Part shown: positions 1-12,800 of the stretch, piece by piece | Numbering within the stretch: the first letter of the stretch is position 1 | Layout of the letters: the number at the start of each line of letters is the position of its first letter | From: Anticarsia gemmatalis | Lineage: Eukaryota; Arthropoda; Insecta; Lepidoptera; Erebidae | Length of the DNA stretch: 64,000 bases | Direction of reading: 5' to 3' | Assembly: GCF_050436995.1 (NCBI RefSeq) | Contig: NC_134769.1 | Coordinates: forward strand, 4,526,001 to 4,590,000 | Notes under the pieces: model-generated | Seen by the model: the letters and a program-made list of their open reading frames with translations, nothing else | Database searches by the model: none | Told to the model about the DNA's origin: nothing | Position numbers and translations under genes: made by a program

Positions 1-78
1 TCAATCAAATTCCAAATGGGAAAAAATGGCTACCAGATTAAAATTTTAGTAACAAAAATAGCTTCATATTATCTTTAC

Positions 79-805
79 CTTCCAAGTATCACCAGTCATA
101 ACAATCTTGTATCTCGGTTCTGAGCTAGTGGCCTCCACATCGAAGGAGTTAGTATGTGATCCCTCAGCGGATGCAGACGCGGATGCTGAGCGCCAGGACC
201 CGCGCCCGCTGTCCATGCTGCGCCACTCACGTTCTAGGGGACGACGACGACCTACTGTGGCCTGGGGGGGTACATATAGTGTTAGTAATCCTTCTTAAAA
301 CACCAACAAAACCCTTATGATATTTTAAAATTATGTTAATTTGCCATGTCATAATTTGTTGGTAATTTTGTTGTAAAAAATAAATCAAAATATTGTTATT
401 GATTCGGATAGGTATGCAATAAATGATTATGTAGGGATTTTACAACTCAATTCGGACAATTCTGCATGCTGAACAAACAAAACATTTTAACATTTTGAAC
501 GGTGTTCAAAAGCAATGTTTATTACTTCAAGGGCATTTGTGTATAGTTACAAACTGAAATAAACACACGTGCCCATGGACACGATTTGTAAGCAAATTAT
601 CAGCACCCAGAATCTTGCATCAGTTTTTTATAATGTTACAGTGATAATTCAATAACTATATGGCTACATACCCCATGCAGCGTGCTCTCGCAGTACACGA
701 GGGGCGTTTTATCCTCAACGTCAGCGTGCAACAACACCACGCGCTCGTCACTGCGCAGGATCCCGCACTCCTTCGCCACGCTCACCGCCGTTAGGATATT
801 GTCAC
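79..805 (-). CDS. ATP13A3: P5B ATPase exons 16 and 17, last ones in the window
   Basis: Exon 16 (805-672) completes TGDN and continues ILTAVSVAKECGIL, the family's P-domain. Exon 17 (261-79) has a low-complexity Arg-rich and Ser/Ala-rich linker (including SASASASAEGS) before YKIVMTGDTWK and the donor GTAAAG at 78. The linker corresponds to the poorly conserved insertion seen in P5B pumps. The gene continues left of position 1. Confidence 0.85.
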
Positions 806-3800
806 CTACGTAACAAATAAATAAAATTAATTGGTAGACTAAGAACCCATAAACTGTAAAAGAATATAATAATACAAAAATACCTATTAAACAGCGTATT
901 AATTCGGTAATTGACTAGAATCTCTAAAAAAAAGAAACAAATTCTAGTACGACTAATGCCCGGTTTCTGAGGTACATTTAGCGGTAGTTTATCTATTCAA
1001 TTGCGTTTTTTTACATGAGTTTTTACGTTATTGAGTAGATAAACCACCGCTAAATGTACCTCAGACACCGAGGGTAAGATGTATTTGCTTAAATAATTTT
1101 ATGACGTTGAAATTTAGAAATGATTTCATATAAAGAATGATCAATCACTCTACAAAATCTCTTATAATTTCTACCCAAAAGAAGAGTTTGTTGTAAAGTA
1201 TCATTGTTACCGGTGATCATAACGACGTGTATATTAGCTTCCTTCAGTTCTCTAATGATGCCGGTCGTAGCTCCCTTCAGACGGTTCTCCATTATCACCA
1301 GACCCAAGAACTCCAAATCACGCTCCACCTGTAAACATAACACTTTATGTATATCTCTACAACTAAATCGTAAAATTATATAAATAATACATAGCTATTA
1401 TTGTAACGGGCATTCTTTTAAGAGAGGTAATGTTTTGATCCACTTTTCGATAAAGCGCAGATTAAAATAGTAATGAAAGTACCCGTTCAAGAACAACTTT
1501 AATAATTTTAATGTTTTTTTTGCTCAGTCATTCACTCTTGTAATAGCCATCTATTCTTTCATTTACAGATAAACATACAACGCCAAGTTTAAAGGAATTA
1601 GAGTATATTTTATTATAACATACCTCTTCCCTGTTCATTTTCTGCAGTTGTTTAGTAGTAACTTCGAGCACTCTTGTAGCGCATGCGATCACCCGGTAAC
1701 CTTTCTCCGCGTACGAGTTCAATACTTCATACAAGTTATGAGGTACTGTTGAAAAAATAAAATAAATTATTAGCATTTTATAAGGGAAACATTTTAGAGA
1801 TATTGAACGTCTATATTGATTATAAATATTGAGTTAAGTTTAAACTCTTAATATTGAGTTAAGTTTCTTCGTATTACAATGAAATATTGAATGTTTTTGA
1901 AATAAAAATTAAAGGAAAAATAAAAATGTGGTTTAGTTTAGGGCTAATTAGGTGATACATTATTAAAAAATGTACTATGCAGAGAAAATATTTGACAACT
2001 TAAAAAAACAAGTATTACAAAAAAGTTCTAGTAAATCATAGCAACATTTTCAGTACTTTTATTTAGCAGAAAGTAATAAATCAGGCTTCTTGTTTTAGCC
2101 ACAACGAAATTATAGGGGGGTCGAAAATAGCCTGAATTGCTTCGAGAAAGGGATGGTACGGACGTGCCGCTTTTTTTTCCTCGACTTGTGGGGCCACTGC
2201 CGTGCTCTCAGATAATTATGTAGTAAAGATAATTTAGTAGTGTACCAGTGTCAGGCACGCAGAGTGTCCGCAACATCTCGGGCGCTCCCTTGCAGTACAC
2301 GCGCAGCACGTCCTCGCCCAGCACGCGCGCCACCACGGAGGCGCGCTGCAGCGACGACACGAACTGGTGCTGCTGGACTATGCCTACTTCCAGCGGCAGC
2401 TGGGGACAACACCACACATGGTTAAGGTGTTATGAATCACTGTTAGGCAAAACTAGTCATAAAATCAGTGATTTATAACGTATTATTGACAATAAATCGA
2501 ATTAATTGGTGATTTAAAACAGTCAATTTTATAGGCTGTGCATAAATATCGGTAAACATTTAAAAGTGTTTGGTATAAATCATACAAAGAGTCATTATGC
2601 TAGTAAACCGAATAATTTACGAATTAAAATTGCTTTGTAACTGTAACATTAATTATCAAAACTTACATGAAATTTATGATCATATTCATAATCACAATAA
2701 TAGTTAGATTATCTGTAGAATATGCACTATCTGTCACTTTATCTATCCAACGGATTAGTCCTTATCTGCGGCTATAAAACACTAGTATTTGATTAATAAA
2801 ATATTTAAATATTAGATTATATTAAAGCATACGATTTCAATAACAAAACTTCTCACATTACTATTCGTTTTTTTCGGAAAATCATTTGGTTTTTTATGAA
2901 AATGAAAGACAGTTTCGAGCTGAGACGAAAATCCAGGCCTTTCGATCAGAAATTGTTAAATTTCATAAATTTAACATACAAAATGACTTTACGAACAACC
3001 TAATAAGACATGTGCTCTTTTAAAAATAACACATAAAATAGTATTATGTACTTACATGTATATCGTCGACGTCAATGTTAGTAGTCTTCTTTGGTTTGAC
3101 AATAGTAGGTGTTAAGATCTCATAGTTAGTTGATTCAGGTACATCTGGCTCTTCAAGCACCCAGCCGGTTGATTCGAACATCTAGAGAACAAACATCAGT
3201 GCAAAATTAATAAATAACGAAGCATTTTCCAGTCCACAAATCACTAACAATAAGTGTATAACAAATTGTATAAAAAAAATTGCTGGCTTTTGTGCCTCAG
3301 ATCTACGGAACAGCTTAAATTCCTATACTTCTGATTTTAGAGTTCGATTCAAAAACTCATATAAATGTCTTTATCTCTAGTTAGTTCATTGGCAAGTTAC
3401 TAACCCGAAAACATAACTAACTAAGACAGTATATCTAGTTTTAAATTTCATTATCATTGGATCATTTTCAATATTTATGATTACCAACAAACAACAATAT
3501 TTCAGAACACAGCCTTTATCTTCTTTACCTTAAGGTCTAGCGGGTCTCCAGCCAGCTCAGCGTCTAACAAAGTCAAGCTATGGCAGGTCGCCATGGCTAG
3601 CTTGAGTGGGTGTAACTCGTTCAGTTTACTGGGGTCCCGCTGAGGAGTCCCCAGCCGGGGAGGGTTGGTCGCACTTGACACTGGCACTACGCCCCACATG
3701 TCTAAGCCGTCTTCTGTTAAAGTACCCGTCTGGAAGAGAAATATACTTTTAGAAATGTATGCATGATACTAACGTATACTTAAATGCACGTAACTAATGG

Positions 3801-6800
3801 TAGGAAGTGTAACCGATGTAATTTTTTACGTCTCTTTGAAGACTTAAGACTTCAAAATGGTGAACAAACCTTAGTATTTTAAGTAATTGTAATTACTTCA
3901 ATAGTCATTTGAAAGTATCTTACTTTGTTCCTGGATTTTTATCGGAATTAAAATAACCAAATATAAGTAAATCAATATTAATATTTAAGAAAGAGACCTT
4001 TTCCCAACAATAATATAATAAATTCAGCCTAGCTAAATAAAATGCTAATTATATTGTAAACGAGAAAGTCTATACGTCCATCTAATACGTTTACACAGCC
4101 TAACCCATTTATTGAGATTTTGCATTAAAATCAAATGGCCCAGGGGCAAATGTATGCCACTTTTTTCTAAAATATCATGCGATCAGGACAGTATCACTAC
4201 ATAGTATAAAGCGTTTCCCGCGTCTGTCCTTATGTTTGTATGCTTAGATCTTTAAAACTACGGATTCAAGACGAAGGTTTATGTGTAAAAGGTATAAAGG
4301 TTTTTTTTTGTAAAATAACTGTATAAAGTAGTTTATAAAACTTACCTTATCAAAACACACGCAGTCAATAGAGCCACTGACGTTCACAGCTCTGGTGTTG
4401 AGGCACGCTATCCTTGCCTTCTTGAGTCGTGACACGGCGTACAACCGGCCCACCGTCATGGCGGCCGGGAGCGCTGGCGGGATCACGATGGTGATGATGT
4501 CTAGGGCTTTGATCGCGATGTCGCCTGGAGAGAGCGCGCGGTACGCCTGGAGGGGAATATACTGGTGTAGAAGTTTTTGTGGTAGTGGTAATGTATATGT
4601 TACTGTAAAAGCCCGAACGGTGGTAACTCCTAAGATTTTCCGGTATAACCTAAGATTTACCAACTCGCAATGGTAAAAGTCCGAACAATACTTTTATTTC
4701 GAACTTTTACCTATATTCACTTGATGATATCGAGATGTCGCCGGAGCCCCGCTTCGCGGGGCTCCTCCTTCTGGGTGGTTAAAAAAAAATAACCACGAAG
4801 GCTAAGGTGGGAGCTTCGCTTCGCTCGCTCCCACCTTAGCCTTCTGACCTAACCTACCCATGTCGCTATGCCCAAAATTCCTTCTTTATAACTATGTCAC
4901 AGTATATAATTATACCGTGAAATAGTTATAAACATAGTTATGAAGGAGGATTTTTTTATATATCGTAACATAGTTTTTAAACTCTGGCTTGTTCGGACTT
5001 TTACCATTGAGAGTTGGTAAATCTTAGGTTTTACCGGAAAATCTTAGGATTTACCACAGTTCGGGCTTTTACAGTAACATATACAATAATTTATGTATTG
5101 TATGAGACAATAGGTATGGTATGGTAGTCTGGTGCGTTGGGAAAACTAATTCTGTTTCAAAGGACATTTAAGTTTGAGATGAGAAATTTGTAGTCATTTT
5201 ATTTAGCTTATGCATTATTTTTGTTTTTATGAATTATTTTTTAAAATGGTGAATATTTTATTACTTTAAAATGGATTAACTTTAAATAAACTTAGGAATA
5301 TGTAAATATATCAGCATAAAAAGAAAAGCTAATAAGACCTGGGCGTGATATCATGAAATTTTTAAATTGTCACTTAATGAATAACCAGCAAATTCCATTT
5401 CTTTAGGCAATCAAAGAAAATATATGCCAAATTTACAAAATATTCTCAAAAATGTTCTAATCAATACATCTTCTAAGTAAAGCAAAAATACCTTAAGTGC
5501 AACAGTATAGGCAAGTCCAAGCATAGCTATAAAAGCTAATATGATGATCCACTTGTAGGAGTCGCGGTCGAACTTGAAGTCGGCGGGCACCGGGTACAGG
5601 ATGCTCCTCACTAGCTGGCCCTTGCTAGTGTTGTACCCTGTGCGGAGTACTAGCGCCCTGCAGTAAAGAAAAAATAACTGTAAGTTGTCTTTGGTAATGA
5701 TATTTTATTATATTGGTAATGACACCAGTGATAGAAAAGTGGTTTAAGATTGCACCTCCCATTCGAGCAGTCGATGGTTCGAATCTAAGACAAAACAGGA
5801 ATGACGTTTAGAATTTCGTATGTGTGTATTATAAATAATTATCATTCGCTCTACGATAGAAAATATCGTGATGAGATGCTTGTCTAAAAGTTGTTTACCA
5901 CATTTTTTGAAGGCATGCAAAATCGCACTTGGTTAGCTTGATGGCGTCAAAACCGTATAAACCTAACCTAACCCCTCATTATTTCGGGAGACCTTTGCCT
6001 AGCAGTGGGATAATAATGGGTCAAAAAAATTATGATGCAATGCTTGGTAATGTATACAGGCTTTTCAGCATTTCAGAGGCATTACGCTTTCGGAGAATAT
6101 TACAATTAGATTTTTTCGTGACTTGAATTTCAAATGATTGGACTAGTTGAGCCTTTTTCGATTATTTAATAGAAGAAAATTTAACACATCTTATGTGTGA
6201 CCAAATACTGCTTTCATACTTGACATTGAATTTCGCTTTGTTCACGGATTTTATTACGGTATAATTCTGCTTATAAACACAATTAGATAGGGTTTTTCAT
6301 AACTGTAAAATTACGATAACATTCATAACAGTACTCTTAATACTAAAAGAAAAATATTTACTAACCTGACTGGTTCATTGTTATAATATCTGGTTTGAAT
6401 AACTCTGGTACCACAGAAGAGAATGCTAGATGCATGTTCTTTGAGGGAGAACTGACGGTCTACTCGAAGCAATGCTGTCTTCGTAACTGGCACCGATTCA
6501 CCTAAAAATTAACAGAAATGAATATAATAATGAAACTGAGAAGAGGTCCGAAAATAGAGCCTTGTGGGAGACTATTAATAACAATTTGTTTCTATAAATT
6601 GGTAATTTTATATAGATTTTGAGTTCGGTGTTTTGTTGCAAAGGCTGTAATAATTGCTTTACGCCCACTTATCACTTTAGAAATAGAATGCTCTCCAATA
6701 TATCTCATGTTTAATGCAATAGAAGGTTTCTGCAGTACTCCATACTCGATGAGGTCACAAACCATATATAAAAAGGGAGATGGTAGCTTCGAAAAATCCT

Positions 6801-9800
6801 GGTTGTAGATACTTTAACCTCATTTAAATTAAGACATCAATCAATAAGAGTATGTAGCCTAATGGACGACTTAAACACTTTCAAAGTAGGGAAATCCTTA
6901 GTCTAAGTTCACTGGAAAATTATATTTAAGATTGTGTTTTTCAGGGGACACAACTTAATTTTTTTAATGTGTGGTTGTGGTTGTGGTCAGTGGTTGCTTA
7001 TTGCTTAAGCTCAAATATCTGGGGTCGCCACCTTTGATCCTCGGCTGCCATCTTGGGAGAAGGGTTTGGGCAAGGACTTAAAAAGTGCAAGCTAAAGCCT
7101 AAAAAGATAACATTTTAATGGACTATTAATCATTTAAAAGAATCGGTTGACTTACCAGTAAGCATGCTCTCATTGAGCACGGCCTGTCCGCTGAGCAGCG
7201 CGGCGTCGAAGTGCAGCGTGCAGCGGCCCGGCAGGACCACGACGTCGCCCGGCGCCACGCAGCGGCTGTCCACGCGCCGCCCGTCCCACAGCTCCACTGT
7301 GTCGTGCGCCTCTACCGTCGCGCGGAGACTCGTCTGATTCTAGGAAAATAACATGGTTGTTATAGTAACAATACTACTACTAACTACAACCAATCGTATG
7401 GTTAGTGATCAGCCTAGTGTCAAAGTTGTTCAAGCCGCCAGAAAGGCCTTTGACGTAGCTTAACGACTGTTTTCTTAATTGACAACAACCTGGACCGACT
7501 TTTTACGTGCCCTCCGAAGCACAGAGCCGCCCAGTTCAGATACCACTATGCGGTCACCCATCTATGAAATGACCGCATAAGCTTAAGCCAAGACAAAAAC
7601 TCATTAAAATCTTAACTTTTCATCACAGAAATGAGCCTCAAGATAAAGAAACCAACTAACCTTCTTAGTCTGTATAACAGAAGTAGCAACACCAAACGTA
7701 GACATGAGCACCACAGCTATGCAGTAGTAGTAATACGGCTCGGCAAGCCACACGGCGATCGTGAACAGTTGGAACACGTAGAATTATAATAAGCTCACCT
7801 TCTTAGTCTGTATAACAGAAGTAGCAACACCAAACGTAGACATGAGCACCACAGCTATGCAGTAGTAGTAATACGGCTCGGCAAGCCACACGGCGATCGT
7901 GAACAGTTGGAACACGTAGAATTATAATAAGCTCACCTTCTTAGTCTGTATAACAGAAGTAGCAACACCAAACGTAGACATGAGCACCACAGCTATGCAG
8001 TAGTAGTAATACGGCTCGGCAAGCCACACGGCGATCGTGAACAGTTGGAACACATAGAATTATAATAAGCTCACCTTCTTAGTCTGTATAACAGAAGTAG
8101 CAACACCAAACGTAGACATGAGCACCACAGCTATGCAGTAGTAGTAATACGGCTCGGCAAGCCACACGGCGATCGTGAACAGTTGGAACACGTAGAATTA
8201 TAATAAGCTCACCTTCTTAGTCTGTATAACAGAAGTAGCAACACCAAACGTAGACATGAGCACCACAGCTATGCAGTAGTAGTAATACGGCTCGGCAAGC
8301 CACACGGCGATCGTGAACAGTTGGAACACATAGAATTATAATAAGCTCACCTTCTTAGTCTGTATAACAGAAGTAGCAACACCAAACGTAGACATGAGCA
8401 CCACAGCTATGCAGTAGTAGTAATACGGCTCGGCGAGCCACACGGCGATCGTGAACAGTTGGAACACATAGAATTATAATAAGCTCACCTTCTTAGTCTG
8501 TATAACAGAAGTAGCAACACCAAACGTAGACATGAGCACCACAGCTATGCAGTAGTAGTAATACGGCTCGGCGAGCCACACGGCGATCGTGAACAGTTGG
8601 AACACGTAGAATTATAATAAGCTCACCTTCTTAGTCTGTATAACAGAAGTAGCAACACCAAACGTAGACATGAGCACCACAGCTATGCAGTAGTAGTAAT
8701 ACGGCTCGGCGAGCCATACGGCTATCGTGAACAGTTGGAACACGTAGAACGGGTTGAACACTTCCAGCAGGATGAGAGTCATGATGGACTGTACGGGCAC
8801 GTTGATCTCGTTTAAACCGTAGATGTTTAACCTAGGGGGAAGGCAGTGTGATTATGGGGCCATTACTAAGGTAATAAAGGTCTTTTCTTGATGAAACTAC
8901 TTGAATAGCTACTTTGAAGCGAGCCATTCTTGCTCCTATCGGAGACTGACATAGCCCGTAAACGGTACGGTATGGCCACGTTACTCTCCCTAAAAGCTCG
9001 CTTTAGTGAAGTTGAGTATCTGTCAACCTGTCCCCTAACTTGGCTCGAGAATAGTTGACTAGGGTAGGCACTCAACTTAAAATAAATTTTATATAAATCG
9101 ATAATTTTAAATAGGCTTTACTTCAAGTGAGAAAGAAAACCAGCGTTACTCAGTTACAACATTTTCGTATTACAATCGTTAATGACACAAAGCCATAAAA
9201 CTCGTAGGTAATACAAGACAAACTATTGCAAAGTTTAATCTAAATTAATTTTCCAATCTGCGTTAACACCTAGCATAGCTAATTAGATCTTAGCAAATGT
9301 GCAATATTCGAGATTTCATAACTCGCAATAAAAATAGAAATTGAGGAAAGCCAACTTTGCCTTGGTCACAAACTTTACTGCAAACACAAATATACAGTAA
9401 TAGCTGACCCGCGCAACTTCGCTTGCGTCACATAAGAGAGAATGGGTCAAAATTTTCCCCGTTTTTGTAACATTTTTTACTGGTACTCTGCTCCTTTTGG
9501 TCGTAGCGTAATGATATATAGCCTATGGCCTTTCTCGATAAATGGGATATCTAACACTGAAATAATTTTTTGAATCGGACCAGTAGTTCCTGAGATTAGC
9601 GCGTTCAAACAAACAAACAAACTCCTTAGCTTTATAATATTAGTATAGATTATCTGGAAAAAATATTTGTTAGGATAGATTTAACTAAAGTTCAAGTAAG
9701 TACTAGTGGTTCAACTCACATTCTAACCCGTCGCTCGCTGGACGGCGGGGTGGCGCCGGCGGCATGCAACTGCGCGCACGTAGCACCACTCTCCACGCCC

Positions 9801-12800
9801 GCCAGGCGACACCACTGTGCTCGAGTACCGTCCCAGATTAAAGACTGCTTCTTGTGACGGAAGTAGCGGTAGCTTTGCACATCTACAAAAAGATGAAAGG
9901 CAAACACATAATCCAAGAATAACAGATAAATATTCGGATAGGGTTCGTTCTTCGTTGGTCAAGAATGGGACTTTGCTGTAAGAGCTGTCTAAGGAATATT
10001 AAGCTTGCAAAATTGAATTCAGTATTTTGCTTCACCACTATGTATAAACGACATATGCTACGGTTGCGGGTGACGGAACGAAAATACGATGTCGTTATTG
10101 TGCCCCCGTCACCCACTCTCCTCGCTTACGATTCATGTATTTGATTTGTCGCTTTTTGGGCTACGGCTTCAAGCAACATTTATATAACATGGCAAGTATC
10201 TTATATTTAAGATTTATCTTATATTTAGGTTAGAAATAACGCAAATTCCAAGCAAAATCCTAACTACTACCCACGAATGTCAACAAGAAGGTGCGACATT
10301 TCCGCGTTTACTTCAATAGAGAGACCTGTTTATTATGCAGTTAGCACCACTTTACACGGAAACCTACCTTAACACCTCCACAATAAGGTCTTAGTTCAAA
10401 TCAAATCAATTCAAACTCAAAGTGCATACATGCGTCACCACAATCATTCAATAACGCATCAACAATATGCCGGCATCGTTAAACCATTAGCTCTTACTAA
10501 ATTGCATTCAATGTAGGAGAAAACAAATTACTAGTTCTTCAAGCCCCTTTGCATCTATTGAATGGCATAAAGGCTGGTGTCACAACGATAGAAAAAGAGC
10601 CAGATTTTTTTTATCAACGAATGAAATGTTACATGGTTATTACAGCAGGTCCTAAATTAGGCAAGGCTCTTGGCCTGTATCTTGAGCACCTATAACAAGC
10701 CCTTAATTAAAGTATGAACGACTTTAACTAACAACATACAGGACCAATTACATTTCAAGTACAGAAATGTCTTATTAAATGTACAGACATGTATAAAAAT
10801 AACGCCTGTTTCCCATAACATTAGGCACAGACCAGAGAACGCCACTTAGTACGATCCTTACAAACTGCCCTTGCCTCAATCACATCCATACATCTTGTCT
10901 GTGCGGCGCGGCCGTTACACACTTGACCTTTTGGCAAAACATCACCGATATGACCTGTGTATGTCTTTCAAGGGTGTCCCCTCCCGGTGTTTCCATTTAC
11001 TTATAATAACATAATTATACATTAATACATAAAAACGGCTATCGATCCATAGAAGGACTGTGCAAAAGTTTGTTTTCTCACCGAATAAGTAATGGTATAT
11101 ACCCAAAAACCGCAACCGAATAGGTGTAAACAAATATAGATGGAAAAACAATGAGGCATATCCGGAGCAACATGGCTTGTGAAGCCCCGTTATCATAAGC
11201 CCGGGAAAACCCCTATTTAATCACAAAACCTCAGCATATTTTGTATTAAAAACATTATACCATAAACGGACATTTGTTTTTGTAAAATAAATAATGTAGT
11301 CAAGTCTAAGACATGTTTTATATATTGCATCATGAGTAATATGAGGTTTTGCATTTGAATTTACATCATTATTGTAAATTAATATTCATTGTGAATAGAT
11401 AGTCGAATTATCCTCGTCGTATTCTACTAAGTAAATTGTGAGGTGTGCGTTGACAAACCATTCTCGCCACCACAAGGCTTATTTAATTGCATGAGACAAC
11501 TATAGGTATAGTGTTACTATTGCGATAAGGATAGCCCCTATCGTAATAGATAACTACTGACCTATTTACAAATACAAGAATGTCAGCTCGCAAAAACGGC
11601 CATTTTTAAATGGGCTGAAACGTCAAGCAATTTTAAGTTAAAATACACGTAGTTAAGGTCGCGTTCATTCATCAAATATGCAACGATAAGGTGCCCAAAT
11701 CATACTTAATATTATAAATGCGAGAGTAGCTCTGTTTGTCTGTCTGTACTCTACTACTGAAGCAATTTACACGAAATTTGGTATGGAGATATTTTGATAC
11801 CCGAGAAAGGTCATTGGTTACTTTTTACCCCGGGAAAATCACGCATTCCTATAGGAAAATTCAGATGGCAGACGAATTCGCGGGTAAAAGCTAGTTGTTT
11901 ATAAATTCACAGTCACAATAGCCTATGATGATCGATTTATTAAAAGATGTAAATAAATGAATCATTATTACTTACTGAGTGTAGAGCCGTCGTCCAAATG
12001 TATGGGTGTGTGTATCGTGTCCGCACATTCTATGGGCTCCTTCTCATTGTCACCCTCGTCAATGAAACCCTGGTTTAGTAGTCCACTGCCAAAGAAAAAA
12101 TGTTTATTAATTCTCTTCACTGGAATAAAATATTAAGCAATCAAATAATAATTATGTCATCCAGACTTCCTATACACAGTTTTATATACTTAAGTTCGTA
12201 AAACAGTATTTATTTTTCGTGGATTACTGACCTTGCGTCTGCTATATTTTTGTGTAGAATTTTGTGAATGTAGAAACTTTTGCATTTCTTCTGGTATGTT
12301 TCCTGAAAATAAAAAATAATATTAGAAATTAACAAGGAACATATTATGATATTAACGACTTGCACCTGCGACTGCATACTTAGCACGCAAGACCCAATTT
12401 TATGAGAAATGAATATATTTTAACGACGAAAAGGACTGTAAAGCTGAAGAACTATATAATAGACTGAAGACTTGAATAGACAATATAATTACGAGGTTGC
12501 AGCCGTTCTAAAAATTATCAAAACATAAAATGTTAAAATGTAGATACTCACTACAACTAGAACACAGTCAGCTATCTGGAAGGAACACCTGACGCTGGTG
12601 GCGTACAGCAGCCACGTCGGACACCAGTGGAACACCAGGAATGGGATCCCGCAGAGCAGTGTCGAGAATGTGTACGTTAGGATCGACCGCCATCTACTCT
12701 TGTGGTAGCCGTATACTACCTGTAGGCGAAGAAATATAGTGTCAAGTTAGCTGCCAACGTTTGATGAAAATTTAACAAAGAATGGAGCCTATAGCCAATT

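Noticed and set aside
2240..2478. Plus-strand open frames around 2240-2478
   Set aside because: They are antisense to ATPase exon 13, whose minus-strand frame carries KGAPE and correct splice sites.
7661..8764. CRISPR-like or minisatellite array
   Set aside because: The unit is a copy of a host exon with its splice donor; there are no unique spacers between repeats, and the context is a eukaryotic gene.
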